64,000 nt of DNA from Acanthochromis polyacanthus (lineage: Eukaryota; Chordata; Actinopteri; Pomacentridae): positions 37,707,639 to 37,771,638 of the forward strand of contig NC_067116.1 in NCBI RefSeq assembly GCF_021347895.1, in the 5' to 3' direction. The position numbers and the translations under genes were made by a program. Below the pieces are notes generated by a model. That model was not told the origin of the DNA. It worked only from the letters and a program-made list of their open reading frames with translations, and did not search any database. Positions 19,701 to 33,406 of the stretch are shown piece after piece. Each line of letters starts with the position of its first letter. The stretch's first letter is position 1.

Positions 19701-21420
19701 ATGGATGTGTGTCTTTTAGGAAGAGATGAAGGAAGGGAGAAGTCAGAAGGAAGGACGGAGTGAAAGGCAGCAGGGAAAGCAACACAGAGAATAAGAAGTG
19801 TGGAAGGGAGATAGGTGGGAAGAAAGAGAGGGTTTGGGGGGAATAAAATGAAGGCAGAAAGATAAGACGGAAAGAAGGGGGAGAGGCAAAAAAAAGCATC
19901 TGGAATGCAGGATGCTGTGGAATGCAGGAAAGGCTCAGGGTATCAGGCCCGGCACCGGCATGTAGAAATTGGATGGTCAGCGGGCTATTGTTGTCCTGCT
20001 GGGGCGAGAAGGGATTGAATGGATCCAGGAGTACACAGACTGCAGAAGCTTATCTCACCTCGACCACAAACGACACCCACAATTCACTCCATGGCCTGTG
20101 TGCACTTTCATTTTTCAAGGAACCTCAAGTGACTTCCCCAGGAGGTTGGGGTAAAGAGCCCAAAACTTCTGACCCTAAAAACTGTTGAGATTTTCTTTGG
20201 TTGCTATATGGACACTGGCAGTTACAGACCCTATGGGTTTCTGATTTAATATTTCATTTAAAGATAACCTTGAAGTCCAGTTGGCAGCCTGGACTTGTCT
20301 TGAGCAAAAGAGATCTAAAGATAAAGTATCTCCCCAATACTCAGAGTACCAGCACTGAGTCAGCATTGCAACTTTACAACAGGATTTACAAAAAAACTTA
20401 TTCAATGCAGCAAAATCTGAGGTGCGTTGTCAAAACCTGGCGCTTATACTACCCACTGTACGACCTGAACACAGACAGTTTGGTCAAATTTTGGGTGTGA
20501 TACAGCAGCAGCAGCTAAAAAAAATCCCACAACTAGCGTCACAGAGAGAATAGTGGCAGGCTACAGAACAGAGGTTTGGTAATCTCCCTTGTTTTTACCT
20601 TCATATCCCCAGTTTTTCTTTCATTTTCAGACGTGTAGTCCTTGGCTGCAAGTGACGCAAACTCATGTGACATCAGCGGAGTCAGTTTATTAGATTTTGA
20701 GCAGCTCCATCTGAAGCCACAAAAGGCTTTATACACGCCAGCAGTCGTGCTCCCCAAGACTTGGAAACACGCTTTGATATTTCAGAGGAAACACTACAAG
20801 TGAATGGAATCTTTTTTGTTCCTTTCCACTGTTTCCTAATTCTTGCTTAAAGGGAAACTAAAGAAACACTGGATTTGTTGGGTTTCTCTGTTCAAAACGT
20901 GTAAGATCTCCACTTTATTATGTGAGGTCCTACAAGATGACATATGTTGGGAACTGGCATTACTTTTAACTAACAGATATCAACATTAAAAAAACATCCC
21001 CAGTTCATTAATTACATGGAGATAATGCTGTTTCTTTATTGCAGGCTTTCTGAAATTTTAGGCTGTCTGTGTAAACTGGGCTTTATCTCATTAAATGCTG
21101 TACATGCCTAAATATCCATTAGACAAGTAAAGTAGTAGTAAAATAAACACCTAAATATGTATTTTTTACATTTTTATTTCTATCAGTCTGAAATGAAACA
21201 TGTTAATTAGGCAAAATATCCCAAAATGTACAAAAGAACAAGGCTGTTTTTTGTTCAGTCTCTGAAGGTCCTGAATCCAGAAACATGTCAGTGCCAGTGT
21301 GAAAATACAGAGAATTCAGTGAGTTCTAATAAGTAACAGTCCTGAGTACTGCTCAGGCGTACGCTCTTAAAGCAAAAGTTCTCTTTGTAAAATGGTTCTA
21401 TCTATAATGTCCTGCTATAT
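16716..21420. other. Intergenic sequence with simple repeats
   Basis: No supported gene. There is a T run at about 18367-18379, a (GT)n-GATA stretch at 19668-19700 and a purine-rich tract at 19715-19890. The stretch 19190-19560 has balanced composition and repeated TAATTG/TTAATG cores, looking more like conserved regulatory DNA than its surroundings, but this is only an impression. Confidence 0.45.
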
Positions 21421-21439
21421 TTCAAGGCTACAGTTTTGG

Positions 21440-21512
21440 GTAAATGTGATATATCATGTAAAGCGCTTTGGATAAAAGCGCTATATAAATACAACCATTT
21501 ACCATTTACAGT
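21440..21512 (+). repeat. Retroposon tail
   Basis: The text gtaaagcgctttggataaaa followed by gcgctatataaatac and accatttacc is the usual 3' tail of L2-related fish LINEs and their derived SINEs. The 5' part was not traced. Confidence 0.55.
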
Positions 21513-24500
21513 TTTTAGCATAATTATGCCATTCATCATGATCAGTACATTTGGATCAACTTGAATTGCATTTCAGGAAGGGAAACTTTTTTGTAGAACA
21601 AGTTCTTTGACTTTTTGTTGAAGTGGGACAAAAGTTTCTCTTATTATGTGGAACAACTAACTGAGATGGAAAGCATGTTGGTATTTTTACTCCAGAAATA
21701 TACTTAAGACAAATCTGAGGTACCTTACTTGAGTCTTTTATTTTATAGTACTTTATATTTGTACTTTGCTACAAGAGGAAGCTCAGAGAGGACATACTGC
21801 ACTCAGCTACACAGAGTAAAAGTGTATTTGAGCTACACTGAATAAAAGCAGCGTTTTGAATAAACTCGAACTTATCTTTCTCTCTTTTTTGCTCATGTGA
21901 ATTCTGTGAACTTGAAATTACACTTCATCCCTTTAACCTGATATTTATGTTTTGGGGAAAATGTGGATATTAGAATTGTGTGTCTGCCTTCAACTTGACT
22001 GGCACTTTCTTCCAGTAGATTCACCTGAAAAAACAGCAAGTCTAATGACAGAAATATGATTTTACGTTTTCATTTGGGCGAAGTAAATACTTAGATTGGA
22101 AACTATACAGTGACTTTTTTTTTCAAATTGTTCCAGCAATGCTCATATGACATAACTCAAATGATGTAATTAACTCGAACTTAAAGCTGCGGTTTCAGTT
22201 TTACTTGCTATCTTAGCTAAATACTATCAATTAAAGCAGTTCATTTAAATTTGTTCAACAACTCTCTTTTTTCAGTGCATTTATTGACAATTTTAGTTAT
22301 GGATATAAACAAAACATGTGATGAGCTTATAAAACCTGACACTCAGCTAAGGACTAAAGTGCCCAAGAGTAGATTAAATAATTTAAAGCAGAGTAGTATA
22401 AATCAGATCAGAGAATAAAGCTTATAATTACTCACATAAGGAGTATTTTCACTTATGTAAAAGATTTGTTGGCTAAAAGTCCATATGTGTTGCAGATTTA
22501 GTCTTAATCTGCAAATACATATTAGAAGCTGGACAAATATACTTGACTGGTAAAGACTTGAGATGCCGGCTATGTGCATATGCAAGTACATGCAAGTGTT
22601 ACATCAGGTCATTGTGGGTTAACTGCAGCACTGGAGCAGATGTACTTGTTTGCTTTCCATCACTGGATGAGAGAAGTGCTAAAACTGGCTTAATAAAGCC
22701 GGGTTTCCAGATGATCAGATGGAGTCATATAACGAAACGCTGCGCAGTGTACACACAGCTGGTAGAGCAGAATGCACGGCCGACGCTGTTTGAGAGACCT
22801 GGCTCGGGCTGATGCTTGTGCTGGCTTCGCTCCTCGGCTCTGACTCGGGCACACAAACACACACAGCTGTAGAAGAAGCTGCTAGCGAGCTGACGCGTCG
22901 CCATCTGCAGTCATCAGGAGGGGCGTGAATGCAGATTCAGGGGTGTAGCTACTCGACAACCTGGCTGCAATAAAGATGAGGAAGATAAACGGGGTTAAGA
23001 TGCACATTAATCTTTTTTTGATTCGGATAAGCAGCTTGGCGCGCATGTGTGTTTTTTTGCCTGTAGCTTTTTATGTTTAGATAACAGTAATTCTGGAGGT
23101 TGAGTAAGACACTGTCAGGCCTGGGATGATGCTAAACCCCTTGTTGCTTTTCATAATCTTCCCGAACTTTGGCAGCGTCATTAAGCGATAATGCAGGATA
23201 ATGCCAGAGATCCCCATCGATTGGCCATGCCTGCCAGATGAGCCTGATATCGACCCAAGAACAAGGTTATGATGAGGAGTCTTTCCATGCCTCTAATTTA
23301 TCTGCTCATCTCAAAGCCAAGTCGCATTAACAAGAAACAGCACAAATCTGGACTATAAATAGTGTCGTTTTTAAGCCGTTTCATTGCTTATTATGAGAAA
23401 GTTCTGCAGGATAAGATGCTCGGGTAAGTTTGTGCAGGCTTAATGGACAGTTGGAGTGCACAGGTGCATGCTGGTTGTAGGAGCCAAACATTTCAGGGCT
23501 CAGGACATAATGTCAGTGATTGTTTGGAGCACCGCTCCAAGTAGCTGTAACAAATCTCTCACTGCTGCACAGCAACAGAGGAGAACTGAAGGTCATTTTT
23601 AGCAGCGAATTTTAAGAGAAAACTCCCCGGTAAGCAGCCTTAATGAGCACTGTCCTTGGAACCCAGCGAGCTGAGTGAAAAACATCACTCAGCCAGCCAG
23701 AACAGAGGAAGAGGGATGTAAAAGAGATGCTATATTCAGTGTGATTGATTGTCGACTGAAAACAGAACCCGGCAATGTGGCTTCTTCCGGTGTTTCGGAA
23801 TAATAATGAAATGAGTGAGTCACATATCAAAGGAGGTGAGAGAAACAGGAGGCAGGGAGACAAAAAGAAAGAAGAGAGGTTGTGTTTTTACAGCAGACAG
23901 AGCTGTGAGGCAATGAAACCATCCACTGATAAGAGAGGACTCATCAGAGGAAGTTCAGGTGAACTGAGGGTCTCCGAGGTTAGACGGTGCAACAGTAGAT
24001 TTATTCACAAACTATTTGCTGCCAAAACAAAATCGCTCTTACCCTTTCTCCTTCCCGTTTTGCCCTCTTCCCTCCTTTCTCTTACCTTTGATGCCTCTCT
24101 CGTCTGTCTCCTCCTTCCTCTTCTTCTCTTCCTCCTACGCTTTCTTTCACTCGTGCTGCCGAGGGATTTGCCCTTGGCAATGTTACTGTGTTGCTTCAGC
24201 CAGAGCAGAGTCGGAATACGGAAAAAAAAAATGGGAGCAAAAATTGTATTAGTTTTACTGTATCTTGGCAGTGGAGAAAATATTTTTTGCCTCTTCCAAA
24301 GAGATTTGGAAATGGATCTCGAAAAGCACATGAAGGTCGGAGAGGCGCGGATTGTTCTGCGGCATAAAAAACTGGGAGCTTGGAGCAAAATTCTGAAACT
24401 CTCACATAAAAAGTAACATGATGATAGCAGGAGATGATACAGTGTAATGACAGGAAGAGCGAAGCAATGCATTTACAATTTTCAGGGATGAGGAAAGAAC

Positions 24501-27500
24501 TCTTGTGAAAGCAGCTGATACAATCATTCCACGAGAATGGATGTACAGAACAGAGGAACCTGCCCTTGAGTTGAGCTTGTTTCTCAGCACTTCATGTCTT
24601 TTACTAGGCCATCTAGCTGGAGTTGTGAACATTTCGCTTCCCATCTATCAACCTGTCTGTCCAGTTACATTTGGTTCATCAGCAGAGTAGCAAACATGTA
24701 AAACCACAGCCTGTATCACACAGTCTCTATGGGCTGCCAAATAATGAACTCAATATTAGAAAAAGTGATCAGTTTCTCTCTCGTGAAGCTACAGTTGGTA
24801 AATTGTTAGCTTGGCATAGCATAAAGACGGGAAAGACTGGATGATCTTTTATCTAAAAGTTGTTTTCTGCAGCAGGAACTTACAGGGTGTTTTAGGAAGA
24901 CGTGAACCTTTGTATGTGTTCCACCTGCAGGAACCAACCGGCTGAACCTCCTTTAATTCAGTCTGTTTTCCAGGCAGAAAAAAGTACCTACACTTGGGTA
25001 CCTCTGGCTTCAGCACTGAAAAACTGATTGGTTAAAGCTAAAGTGCCTGTATAATAACTCTAGTTAAAGCTGGAGAAGACATTGCTGATTGGTTGAAACT
25101 GGAAAGGACAACTGACATTTTTTTTGGTCCTACATATCCTTGTCAAGCAGCAGTCTTCTCTCAAATGCCGATCTAAGAGACAGAAAAGAAAAAAAAGAAA
25201 AAAGAAAAAAAAAGAAAAGAGACAGAAAATCCCCTTTTCATCCAATATAACAAACCCTCAGTTGTCCTGTGTCACACATGCTCAAAGAACTGGAGTAATG
25301 TCCAGTAATTGGGGTCAAAATTGTTGGAACTGAACCTGAAGTAGAAACAGCAACTGGCCAAATTGAAAGCTGTTCCTGTAATCATTCATGTCACATAATG
25401 TGTACCTCAGTTTCTGCAATAGAAAGCTGCCTTAACTCTCAAAGAAACACAAACAAGCACACTGACCTAGTGTCCAACTGTTACTTTTAATGCATATAAC
25501 TGGTCCTGGGGTTACAAATCCCCAGTAGAGGCGATTCCAACTCATGCCATGGATTTGCTGCATAATCCATTCTTTCTACGACTCACCTTTCCTGTCTCCC
25601 TTAAACAACACATTGAAAAAGCCGCCAAAATAATAAATAACAACAAAAAAATGCATGCAACTTAGTTGAGTACTGAGTGCTGGCATTTGTCGGTGCTCGG
25701 GCAATCGATCTGGTTTTGCAAGGCTATGTGGGCAAGTCAGAAAACATTGTGCAACATCACTTCTTCTGCATCTACACAAGGAAGGGTAACATTTCTATTG
25801 TAAACTAGCTTCAACTGAGCAATCTTTTTTTTAAAATTATTTTGTCTAATTCCATGGTTTTTGAAAACATGAAATAAAGTTAACATTGATATCGCATTGA
25901 ATATAAGGTTGGGCGCATGTTTACTGAGCTTAACTCCCTGCAAATGAGTATATTTTTGTACTTTATATGCAATAATGGATTATCTGTGTGGCACCACTGC
26001 AACATCGGCACAACACCGACTCCTCTGTAAAAAGCTTTAATCAAATAATTTCAGCCAAAAATGCTGTAACACACGCACATTGCCTCATTTTTCTGCAAAC
26101 AAAATGAAATGGCATTAGTACGAGAAAAGGTTTAATAACATAAAAAATCACAACGCACGCTGGTTTTCAATAAACTAAGCACAAAAAAAACACTCCAACC
26201 AAGCTGGTAACGGATCCAAACAAGGGTTTCCTTTAATGATCATTTGTCTTGTAAAGAATATAATACAGTGACAGGACTGGAATTCATAAGAACATACATC
26301 AATAAATATGGATAAATACTTGTGGACCACATTCACACAGCTTTACACGAGCTCGGCTGCTGTTATTTTGTGCCTCTTCGAAGTCAGCTTGAACACGTAA
26401 GACACAGCTCACTGCGAACTGGAGAGCTGTGCAGAAGAACAGAGTCAAAAAGAGGTGATGTTTGTCTGTATGGTAAAGCATCACCTCGCTTCCAGCCGTC
26501 CTGCAGAGTGTTGACTGAAGCAAGTGTCTCGGTTTTTCAGATGCAGCAGCTTAAAAACAGTGTCAGCAGGAGGAATAGAAAGAATGAGGGGATTTGGGCT
26601 CTACAGAGGCTGTGTGAATATGGCCCAGAGAGGCTAAGCAACAAACACACCCAGAGTTTAAATGGATTTACAAAAAAAACAAAAATAGAAAAACTGTCGT
26701 GTTTGTATCACAGAAGAGGGAAAAAAAGGGAGCGTTTGTCATCGGATTCAGCTCTGTCGTTTCTTCATTCTCCCGCAGTAACACGTCTCCATTCATCCAT
26801 CCATCCCAACAGAATACAACCCTTTTCCTGACAATGATAAATTGTCTCAACTCAGTATCAGACAGAGAATATTATACAAATACTGCTAGGGGGAGCCTGC
26901 ACAGTGAAGAAGTGATGCAGCAGGAGAAGATAAAGTTTTAAAAAGTCTGATGAGATGCAGATAGGAAGAAGAAGAAAGGAAGTGGGGGATGTAAATGATA
27001 ATCTGAGTATTTACACGGCAGAGTACACAACCTAAGTGTTCACATGGGAGCAGAGGAGGAGTGCTGTGAACTATGACAGTCTGCTTTCCTATCATTTAGC
27101 GGTCGGTCGATGCTACTGTGCCGTCAATGCCATCGACAGACTTAATAAGGAACCCAAGACAGACGACCTAATCATGAAATCAATCGTCTGTCTGTGTGTG
27201 AGTGAGTGAGGAAGGACAGCAGCCTCCACTGCTCTTATCAGGCTGTCATTACTGACGAGTGCCGACTTTTAATGCATCGAGTCGACGGAGAGCTTCGACA
27301 GCTCGTATAAGAAGGACAGATTCTCAATTTTCAGAGACCCAAAATGTGAGATCTGCACTCTTCCACATGCACCCGAATTGGTCACCTGCCATTTGTTTCA
27401 CTGAATGGATATGAAGCTGGCAAAGAGAAGTCCTAAAACAAATTTTCAGCTCTTCTGTCCTCCTGGAAACACATCGAGCTGTTGTTGATGCTGGGCTACG

Positions 27501-27540
27501 TCGTCCCGTCAACCAAGAAGAGCTATCGTTCATCTTCACA
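21513..27540. other. Intergenic sequence, no supported gene
   Basis: Contains the longest open frame of the window (23775-24416, 213 codons), but it is low-complexity lysine/arginine-rich then leucine/phenylalanine-rich sequence over a polypurine/polypyrimidine tract, with comparable frames on the other strand. There is an A-rich tract at 25185-25225. Nothing else was recognised. Confidence 0.5.
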
Positions 27541-27551
27541 GCCTTAACAAT

Positions 27552-27887
27552 TCATACTGCACCTGTCAACCTTCGAATTCCTCGAAGATCTTTAATTACA
27601 ATGAACTTTTGCATTTCAAGTCCCTCTCCGGCTGTTGAGGTAACCCCTAAGAACTCATCTCTGTGCATCAAAGTTGCAATTTTTTCCCATGAAAACATTC
27701 CCTTCCTTCCTTGAAATGCCTCGACATAGTTCCCTGCCTCATCCAGCTCCAAAAACACTGCAAAACTACACAATGCTACAAATTGTTGGACCCAGAAAGC
27801 AATTCTGAAGAGGAATAATGGTACAGAAAGGATCATGGCGCAAGTAGACGGGATTGGTTCTTTAGATTTGTTACACATGAAATCCAT
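27552..27887 (-). other. Unassigned 111-codon open frame
   Basis: The frame starts MDFMCNKSKEPIPSTCAMI, has a hydrophobic stretch (VPLFLFRIAFWVQQFVAL) and ends GIRRLTGAV. The codon content looks less biased than typical junk frames, but no family is recognised. No splice partners or promoter are evident, and it lies between two convergent genes. It may be chance or a relic of a mobile element. Confidence 0.12.
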
Positions 27888-30800
27888 GAAGTCTATATCT
27901 GGGTTTATGAGACTCTCATTGGTTCACTGCGGTTTCACTGTGGAAATGCTTTATTTGCTTATGGTACCAAAAAAACCCTCATTTTGACATGGTAGCGACG
28001 TTAAAAAAAAAAGAGTTGATTTTCGAAGAGTTTAAGGGTTAAATCCAAGGCAAGTAGCATACATTATTATGTGTTGTTACAGGTACTTCCTCACTTCCTG
28101 TTGCTGGATGCTGTGCAGGAATTTTTAGCAGTTCTGTCCTGCTATAATAGATTAGGAAAACCTAAAGTTTTCACAACAACAGCATTTCCAAACACTCAAG
28201 TTGTTTCTCTTGCAATATCAGTTTATTTACTGCAATTTCATGCTTAAATATTAAGATTTTAGCATGAAATTAAGATTATATTGGTGTTTAGGAATGCTGC
28301 TGCGCTCACTTCTGTCGTGCTGTGTCAACCAGACACCTGCTTCCAGCTCACATTTCATCTCTGCTGAACTCAGCTGTGAGTGAGATGAACGACTGGGTGA
28401 CAATTACAAAAGGTGGCTCAGCCTGAGAGGAGACCTGCTGGCTGTGAAGATGTTCAATGGTTTGCCCCGCTGCTCTGCCCTCAGGCACGCCGCTCGCTAC
28501 TGAGCCAAGAGGAAAATGGCAGGAGCCTCCGTTAACTCACTCATCTTCATAATTAAGACTCGCAATTATAAGGCTTTGTCACTGTCTGTTTGCCTGCCCT
28601 CGGGGCTCCGGCTAGAAAGCCTGACGAGGAAAAAGGGGAGAGGAGTGGAGGAGATTAAAAGAGGTGGGAGTCAAAAAGCGATAAGAGAGGCAGACACGGT
28701 TTGAAGTTTCAAGCGGAAAAAAACCCCATAAAGAATGTGCGATTTGAGTGCATTGAGAGAGTGTTTTTGCAGAGAAAGGCCTTTAAAAGTCCGGTCAAGT
28801 CCCAGAGGATGTGGCAAAAGCCAACTGTTCACTTACAGAGACAAAACACACACAGCTCAGCTCAAACCAAACACAGCTTTTTATGTGCTGTCTATTTTAC
28901 TTTAGGATTCTCAAACTTTTAACTAAACGACAGATCATTATCAATATGAAATCCACTCGTACCAACTCGCTAGGGATTAAAAATGTGCATAAATTTGTGG
29001 CATTTCTGCTGGACGCCTAATAATCTCTGCAGAGGATAGCTGCAGAAGTCATTTTTAAATCTCAACACAGTCTGACTCATTTATTTCCTCACTAATCTTA
29101 TTAAATTTTATCCAAGCTTTCACAGTTTTCACAGTTTCACTCCCATATCATCTTATCATGCTCTGTTGTAGCCCTGGCACACCTGAACCTTTACACAACT
29201 GTAATTACACTGTCTCTGGGCGTCAACTCTGATTTGATTTACTGTGAGAGCAGCTCCTTGTCTGCCCTTTCATTCATCCACCTGTGGTCTATCCATTTTC
29301 CAGGAAAAGGCAGAAAAGAAAGAAATAAGAGAAGCTTGTGTCAGTTTGACATCTACGGAGCGACAGGGGTTTGACGGTTGTCTGGGCCTCCCGTCCGTCA
29401 CCTTATGCCTTCCCCTGGCTGTCCGTCAACCCCTCCCCTTGTCATCGCGGCTCTGTGCTTCAGCAGATAATGCAACTTGTTAATTAGGCATGCGGTAGAT
29501 TAATTAAACTGATACCGAGGTGCAGGTTCACCATTCTTCTCTGTGCACAGGAGTGTTGTCATTGCCAAGGTGAGAGGAGACAAACAAAGGCAGGGAATTA
29601 ATGTGCCCGGGATGGATTTTCTTACCTCATGTGACTTTAAACAACCCGATCCCGCTTTCTCTTTTCTAAGATAGGCTGCTGAAAAACCCTGAGTGTACTC
29701 TTCCCCCAATAAAGCGCAGGTTAAACTGCATTTTGGTGTGCTTATCATCCACTTGCTTTCTATTGTGAAAAAGGAAAGGATGTCGAGTGAAGAAGACGGA
29801 TGAAAGCGCAGAGGTGGTGAAAAAGCATAACAAGGTGGAGACACATAAAGGATAGAAGTGCCGGAGTCAGTGGTTGGGGCGTAATCCCAGAAGCTCTGAC
29901 CTCAAGTGCCGGCTTTAAAAAACAGCAATTTAACCCGGCAGTAAAGGGGAAAGGAAAAGAGAGCAAAGCGCTTGTTCTATCCGTCTCAATCCCCTCTTTA
30001 AAGCAGGACACGCAGGAGCAGCGAGCTCAGGTGTGAACAGCTGTGAGACTGTCTGCCCCAGAAATGGTGAGCCTTAATCGCTGCTGACCTTTTCTATCAT
30101 CATCCGCTTGGGCCTCAGCCACTGTCAATGTCCTCAGTCATGAGTACACACACTGAGATGAACCAGAGCTCAGTGTCTCCTCTGCCTCATATTCATCCAA
30201 ATACCCTGTTTGCAAAGCTTTGCTTCATGGTTTGACAGAGAGCCGTTCGCCACCACATATCCAACACATTCTGCTTCAGACGGAGCAGTGTAAACGACAA
30301 AAACGTCCATCTTAAGCCCCCTGATTAATACGGCTATGCTGACAATGGATCAAATGATTAAATGTCATGTAAAAGGGGATGATTGTGGTGACAAACCCAC
30401 CAAAAACATCATTTTGCAGTTTGTCTCCTGGCAACTTTGCTTTTTGATTCAGTCTCATTGGTCATGGTGAACAGCTGTTTTCAGCAAAAAACTTCTCATA
30501 AAGTTAGTAAATGTACATTTGCAAGGTGGCCGACACAAGAAGCACAATTCCAACTAATGCTAATGTCGCTCCATATGTGCCGGATGTCAAAATAAGCGAC
30601 AGTTTGCCATAAGGTGATAATATGTCAATGTTGGGTTCCCAGCCGGTTCTGCTGATCTCAGTTTATAAAAAAATTCAAATCAATGAATGCAGGTTTCTGT
30701 ATTAACATCTTGCTGCGTTGAAAAACTATTGGGGAGAGAATAGTTTACAAGATTTAGCCTGGATGCACCAAACTACTTTGGGAAAGTTTGTGCAACTCCA

Positions 30801-31620
30801 CAGTTGATTTGTGCGGTAGATTTAAGGCAAGACACTACAGGAAAATTTTGGGATATTTTGCTTGCATGACATGTCTTCTTTTGGAGTTATGGAAAGAACA
30901 TGCACATGTAGGTGAGTTTTCTGCAAATTAGCACATTTAATGAAAGAATACCTCATTTCCATATTAAAACTTTAAATGTCAGGAATCTTGAAAAAGGAAA
31001 AACAACCCCCTAAACGTAGTCAGCTGGGGAACTTTCGGTTGAACCGTTTGCCAGTAAATGCGTTGTTTCTTCTCAAACTCTGAGCCCGAAATCTCAGAGT
31101 TCTATAGCACTTACAAACACCCACATCGGAGGGTTTCTGCAGTGGGGTTTGTTCTTATATCATACGCAGCCTCATTTGAAACCCATAAACATGGCAACAA
31201 TTCATTTTTCACTGTTGCTGTTGAAAGTATTTTTTGATTCATGGAGTGATATAGAAGAGATATTCAAACCTCCGGTGTGAAAACCTTCCACTCCAATATG
31301 CCAGCAAAATGAAATGAACTTTGCTTTTTCCAACGTCTCGAGTTTTGTTCTGAAATCGTATGAGAAATTGGTGGAATAATACCTTACTTGCATATATTAA
31401 ACATAATAACTCAGAAATGGTATATGACAAAAACAATAGTCTTAGTATAAGTGATGAAGTGGGGATGTTTCATGATGATATCTATTAGTAGAAATTTTTA
31501 CCATATAGACAATTACCAGATTTACAGTTTCTAGTGTCATCTTTTTTACATTTTTGATCGGCTCACCCTGACCTTCATGTCGCCTTCAAGGGAATCGTTA
31601 ACAATTAACAACAGACCAGT
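27888..31620. other. Intergenic sequence, nothing recognised
   Basis: No exon or transposon end was recognised. Part could be an extended ncan 3' UTR. The segment 29380-29560 contains ttgttaattaggcatgcgg followed by gattaattaaactg, homeodomain-type TAATTA cores in otherwise GC-rich DNA. Confidence 0.4.
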
Positions 31621-31628
31621 AAGAATAA

Positions 31629-32156
31629 AGCCCCGTCCACACGAAGGCGAAACGAGGTCTAAACGCGTAAGTTTCTTGCCGAATCTGCGTATCATCCACA
31701 CGAAGACGGTGTTTTGGGGGTCTGTAAACGATCATTTTTGAAAATGGGTTCCAGAGTGGAAAGATTTTGAAACACAGTTTACGCAGCTCTGTGTGTAAGG
31801 GCGATCCGCTGCTTTTCAGAAACGCTTGCGTCATAGTTTCGTATCTTCATTGACACACATGCGCCACACGCGGCCACGACAACAACAATGGCGGCGTACA
31901 GTGTAGCAAATGTGCTGATGAAGCTCTCTGTTTACAACTTTTGCCGCAAGTGCGCATGCCCACAGTTTTTTTCTTCTGTTTGCGCGTGTGTCCGTCATAT
32001 TGTTACAGCGCCCCTAGAGGTCTGGCATGTGTTTTACAGCATTTCCATGTGTATCGAGTGCATTTGTGGAGACGCATAGATTTTCTGAGACGCCTTCGTC
32101 TTTACAGCGATCGTTTTTGAAACTGTTCAGCGTTTCGTCTTCGTGTGGACGGGGCC
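31629..32156. mobile_element. Non-autonomous Harbinger-like element, 528 bp
   Basis: The left end agccccgtccacacgaag and the right end cttcgtgtggacggggcc form terminal inverted repeats. TAA flanks both sides (31626-31628 and 32157-32159), a 3-bp target duplication as expected for PIF/Harbinger elements. Subterminal sequence (aaacg, gatcatttttga versus gatcgtttttga) is also palindromic. No transposase is encoded, so it is a MITE-like derivative. The superfamily is inferred from the target duplication size. Confidence 0.75.
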
Positions 32157-32159
32157 TAA

Positions 32160-33269
32160 CACTCCTTACTAATGCAGTAATTGGCCGGTTTCTGCTCTCT
32201 TTCAACGTACTAATACTGTGGTGTAATAAACAATAAAAAATGCGACTTGAGCGCTTCATCCTGCTGCATCACTCTGACTAGTTCACTTTTTCATATGCCA
32301 ACAAATTCTAAAAAACACATTTCTGAGCTGAGTTGAGACAAACCAACACCAAACTTTTATATTAACCTTTGACCACGACAGGTTGTGGAGCCGTTTGTGG
32401 TGAAGCTGCACTGAGATGTCATGTGTTTTTCCATTTTCCTCTGGGGGTTTCAGCATCTGATCTAAAGTAACCATTTTACACTGACAAGAAGATACAATGC
32501 TAACAATCAAATAATTCAGTTACATCTGGTTCAAAAGAACTCAATTAAATCTGTTTCAGAATAACTCCAGTGTCGCTTGGAGTCAAGTACAATGTCTTAC
32601 AAAGAGCAAACCAAAAGCAGCAGAGTCAAGAAACAAACACTGAGTATTCGTAGAAAATAACTTGTGTTCAACAGACAAAAAGGCTAAAGTCAACAACACG
32701 ATGTCTTCCTTGACTCCTCTGATTTCGATACGGCGTTTCTCAGTGATGTCGTCCCTATTTACAGTTTTGCACTAAACCACTTCTCTCCAAAAGAATTTTT
32801 CGGTGCAGATCTCGAAGGAATTTTTTCTTCTTTTTTTTTTCCAAAAACAGGTCAGCATAGCCCCATGTTTCAGGTCATGGTTGAGCTCAGAGGGAGAGTA
32901 AGTGGGTCGTAAGGGGGGCGGGGGGAGGTGAGGGGGGACAGACAAGAGCAGAAAAAAGTAAAGCAGAGAGAGGAAAGTGAAAAAAGGGGGGAGTAACAAA
33001 GGGATTCGTTATTGTCCTGGTGACGCCTGGCAGCACTCTGGCAGGCCTCACGGCTGATTATGATGCAGGGTGACTCGGAGAGCCGGAGGTGGAGCTGATG
33101 GCAGGACAGTGTAGTGCAGGGCTGGGAGAGGGGGTTGGGGAGGATTGGGAAGAGAGTTTTGAGCTGTGAAGTAGTGTTTTGGGGGAAATGGGGGTCGACA
33201 GGGAGAACAGGCAAACCGCAGTCGGCGGCAGAGGACAGAAAAAGGAAAGGGTGGATGTTATTTTTTGGT
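32160..33269 (-). other. ncan 3' UTR region
   Basis: Sequence immediately downstream of the ncan stop on the minus strand. It contains G/C-rich homopurine stretches at 32900-33000 and 33110-33200. Long overlapping open frames here arise from this composition. No clear AATAAA on the minus strand was found in the first kilobase by eye, so the 3' end of the transcript is undetermined. Confidence 0.5.
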
Positions 33270-33406
33270 TCAGAAGTGGGCGTGGTTGTGGCCCTGGCCC
33301 GGCTCTCCTCCGTGGTGGCCTCCATCTCTGTGGCCGTGCCTCTTGTGCTTCCTGCGCTCCCTCCTGCCCTTGTGGTGGTGGCGCCGGTAACGGTGGGCTC
33401 GCCGGG
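33270..33406 (-). CDS. ncan: ncan terminal exon, basic His-rich tail (137 nt)
   Basis: The acceptor ctccaccag precedes 33406; the first two bases complete a serine codon. The frame reads [44 protein letters not shown] and TGA at 33270-33272. Longer open frames in the other two phases of the same DNA are shadows. The tail parallels the RRxHRxRRHHHH and RKERRKHKK stretches of mammalian neurocan. Confidence 0.9.

Noticed and set aside
23775..24416. Longest plus-strand open frame, 213 codons, as a gene
   Set aside because: It runs over polypurine and polypyrimidine tracts, giving low-complexity charged then Leu/Phe-rich text. Opposite-strand frames are similarly long, no domain is visible and there is no splice context.
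26322..26831. 169-codon plus-strand frame as a gene
   Set aside because: No domain, repetitive charged composition and overlapping frames on the other strand; no splice or promoter context.
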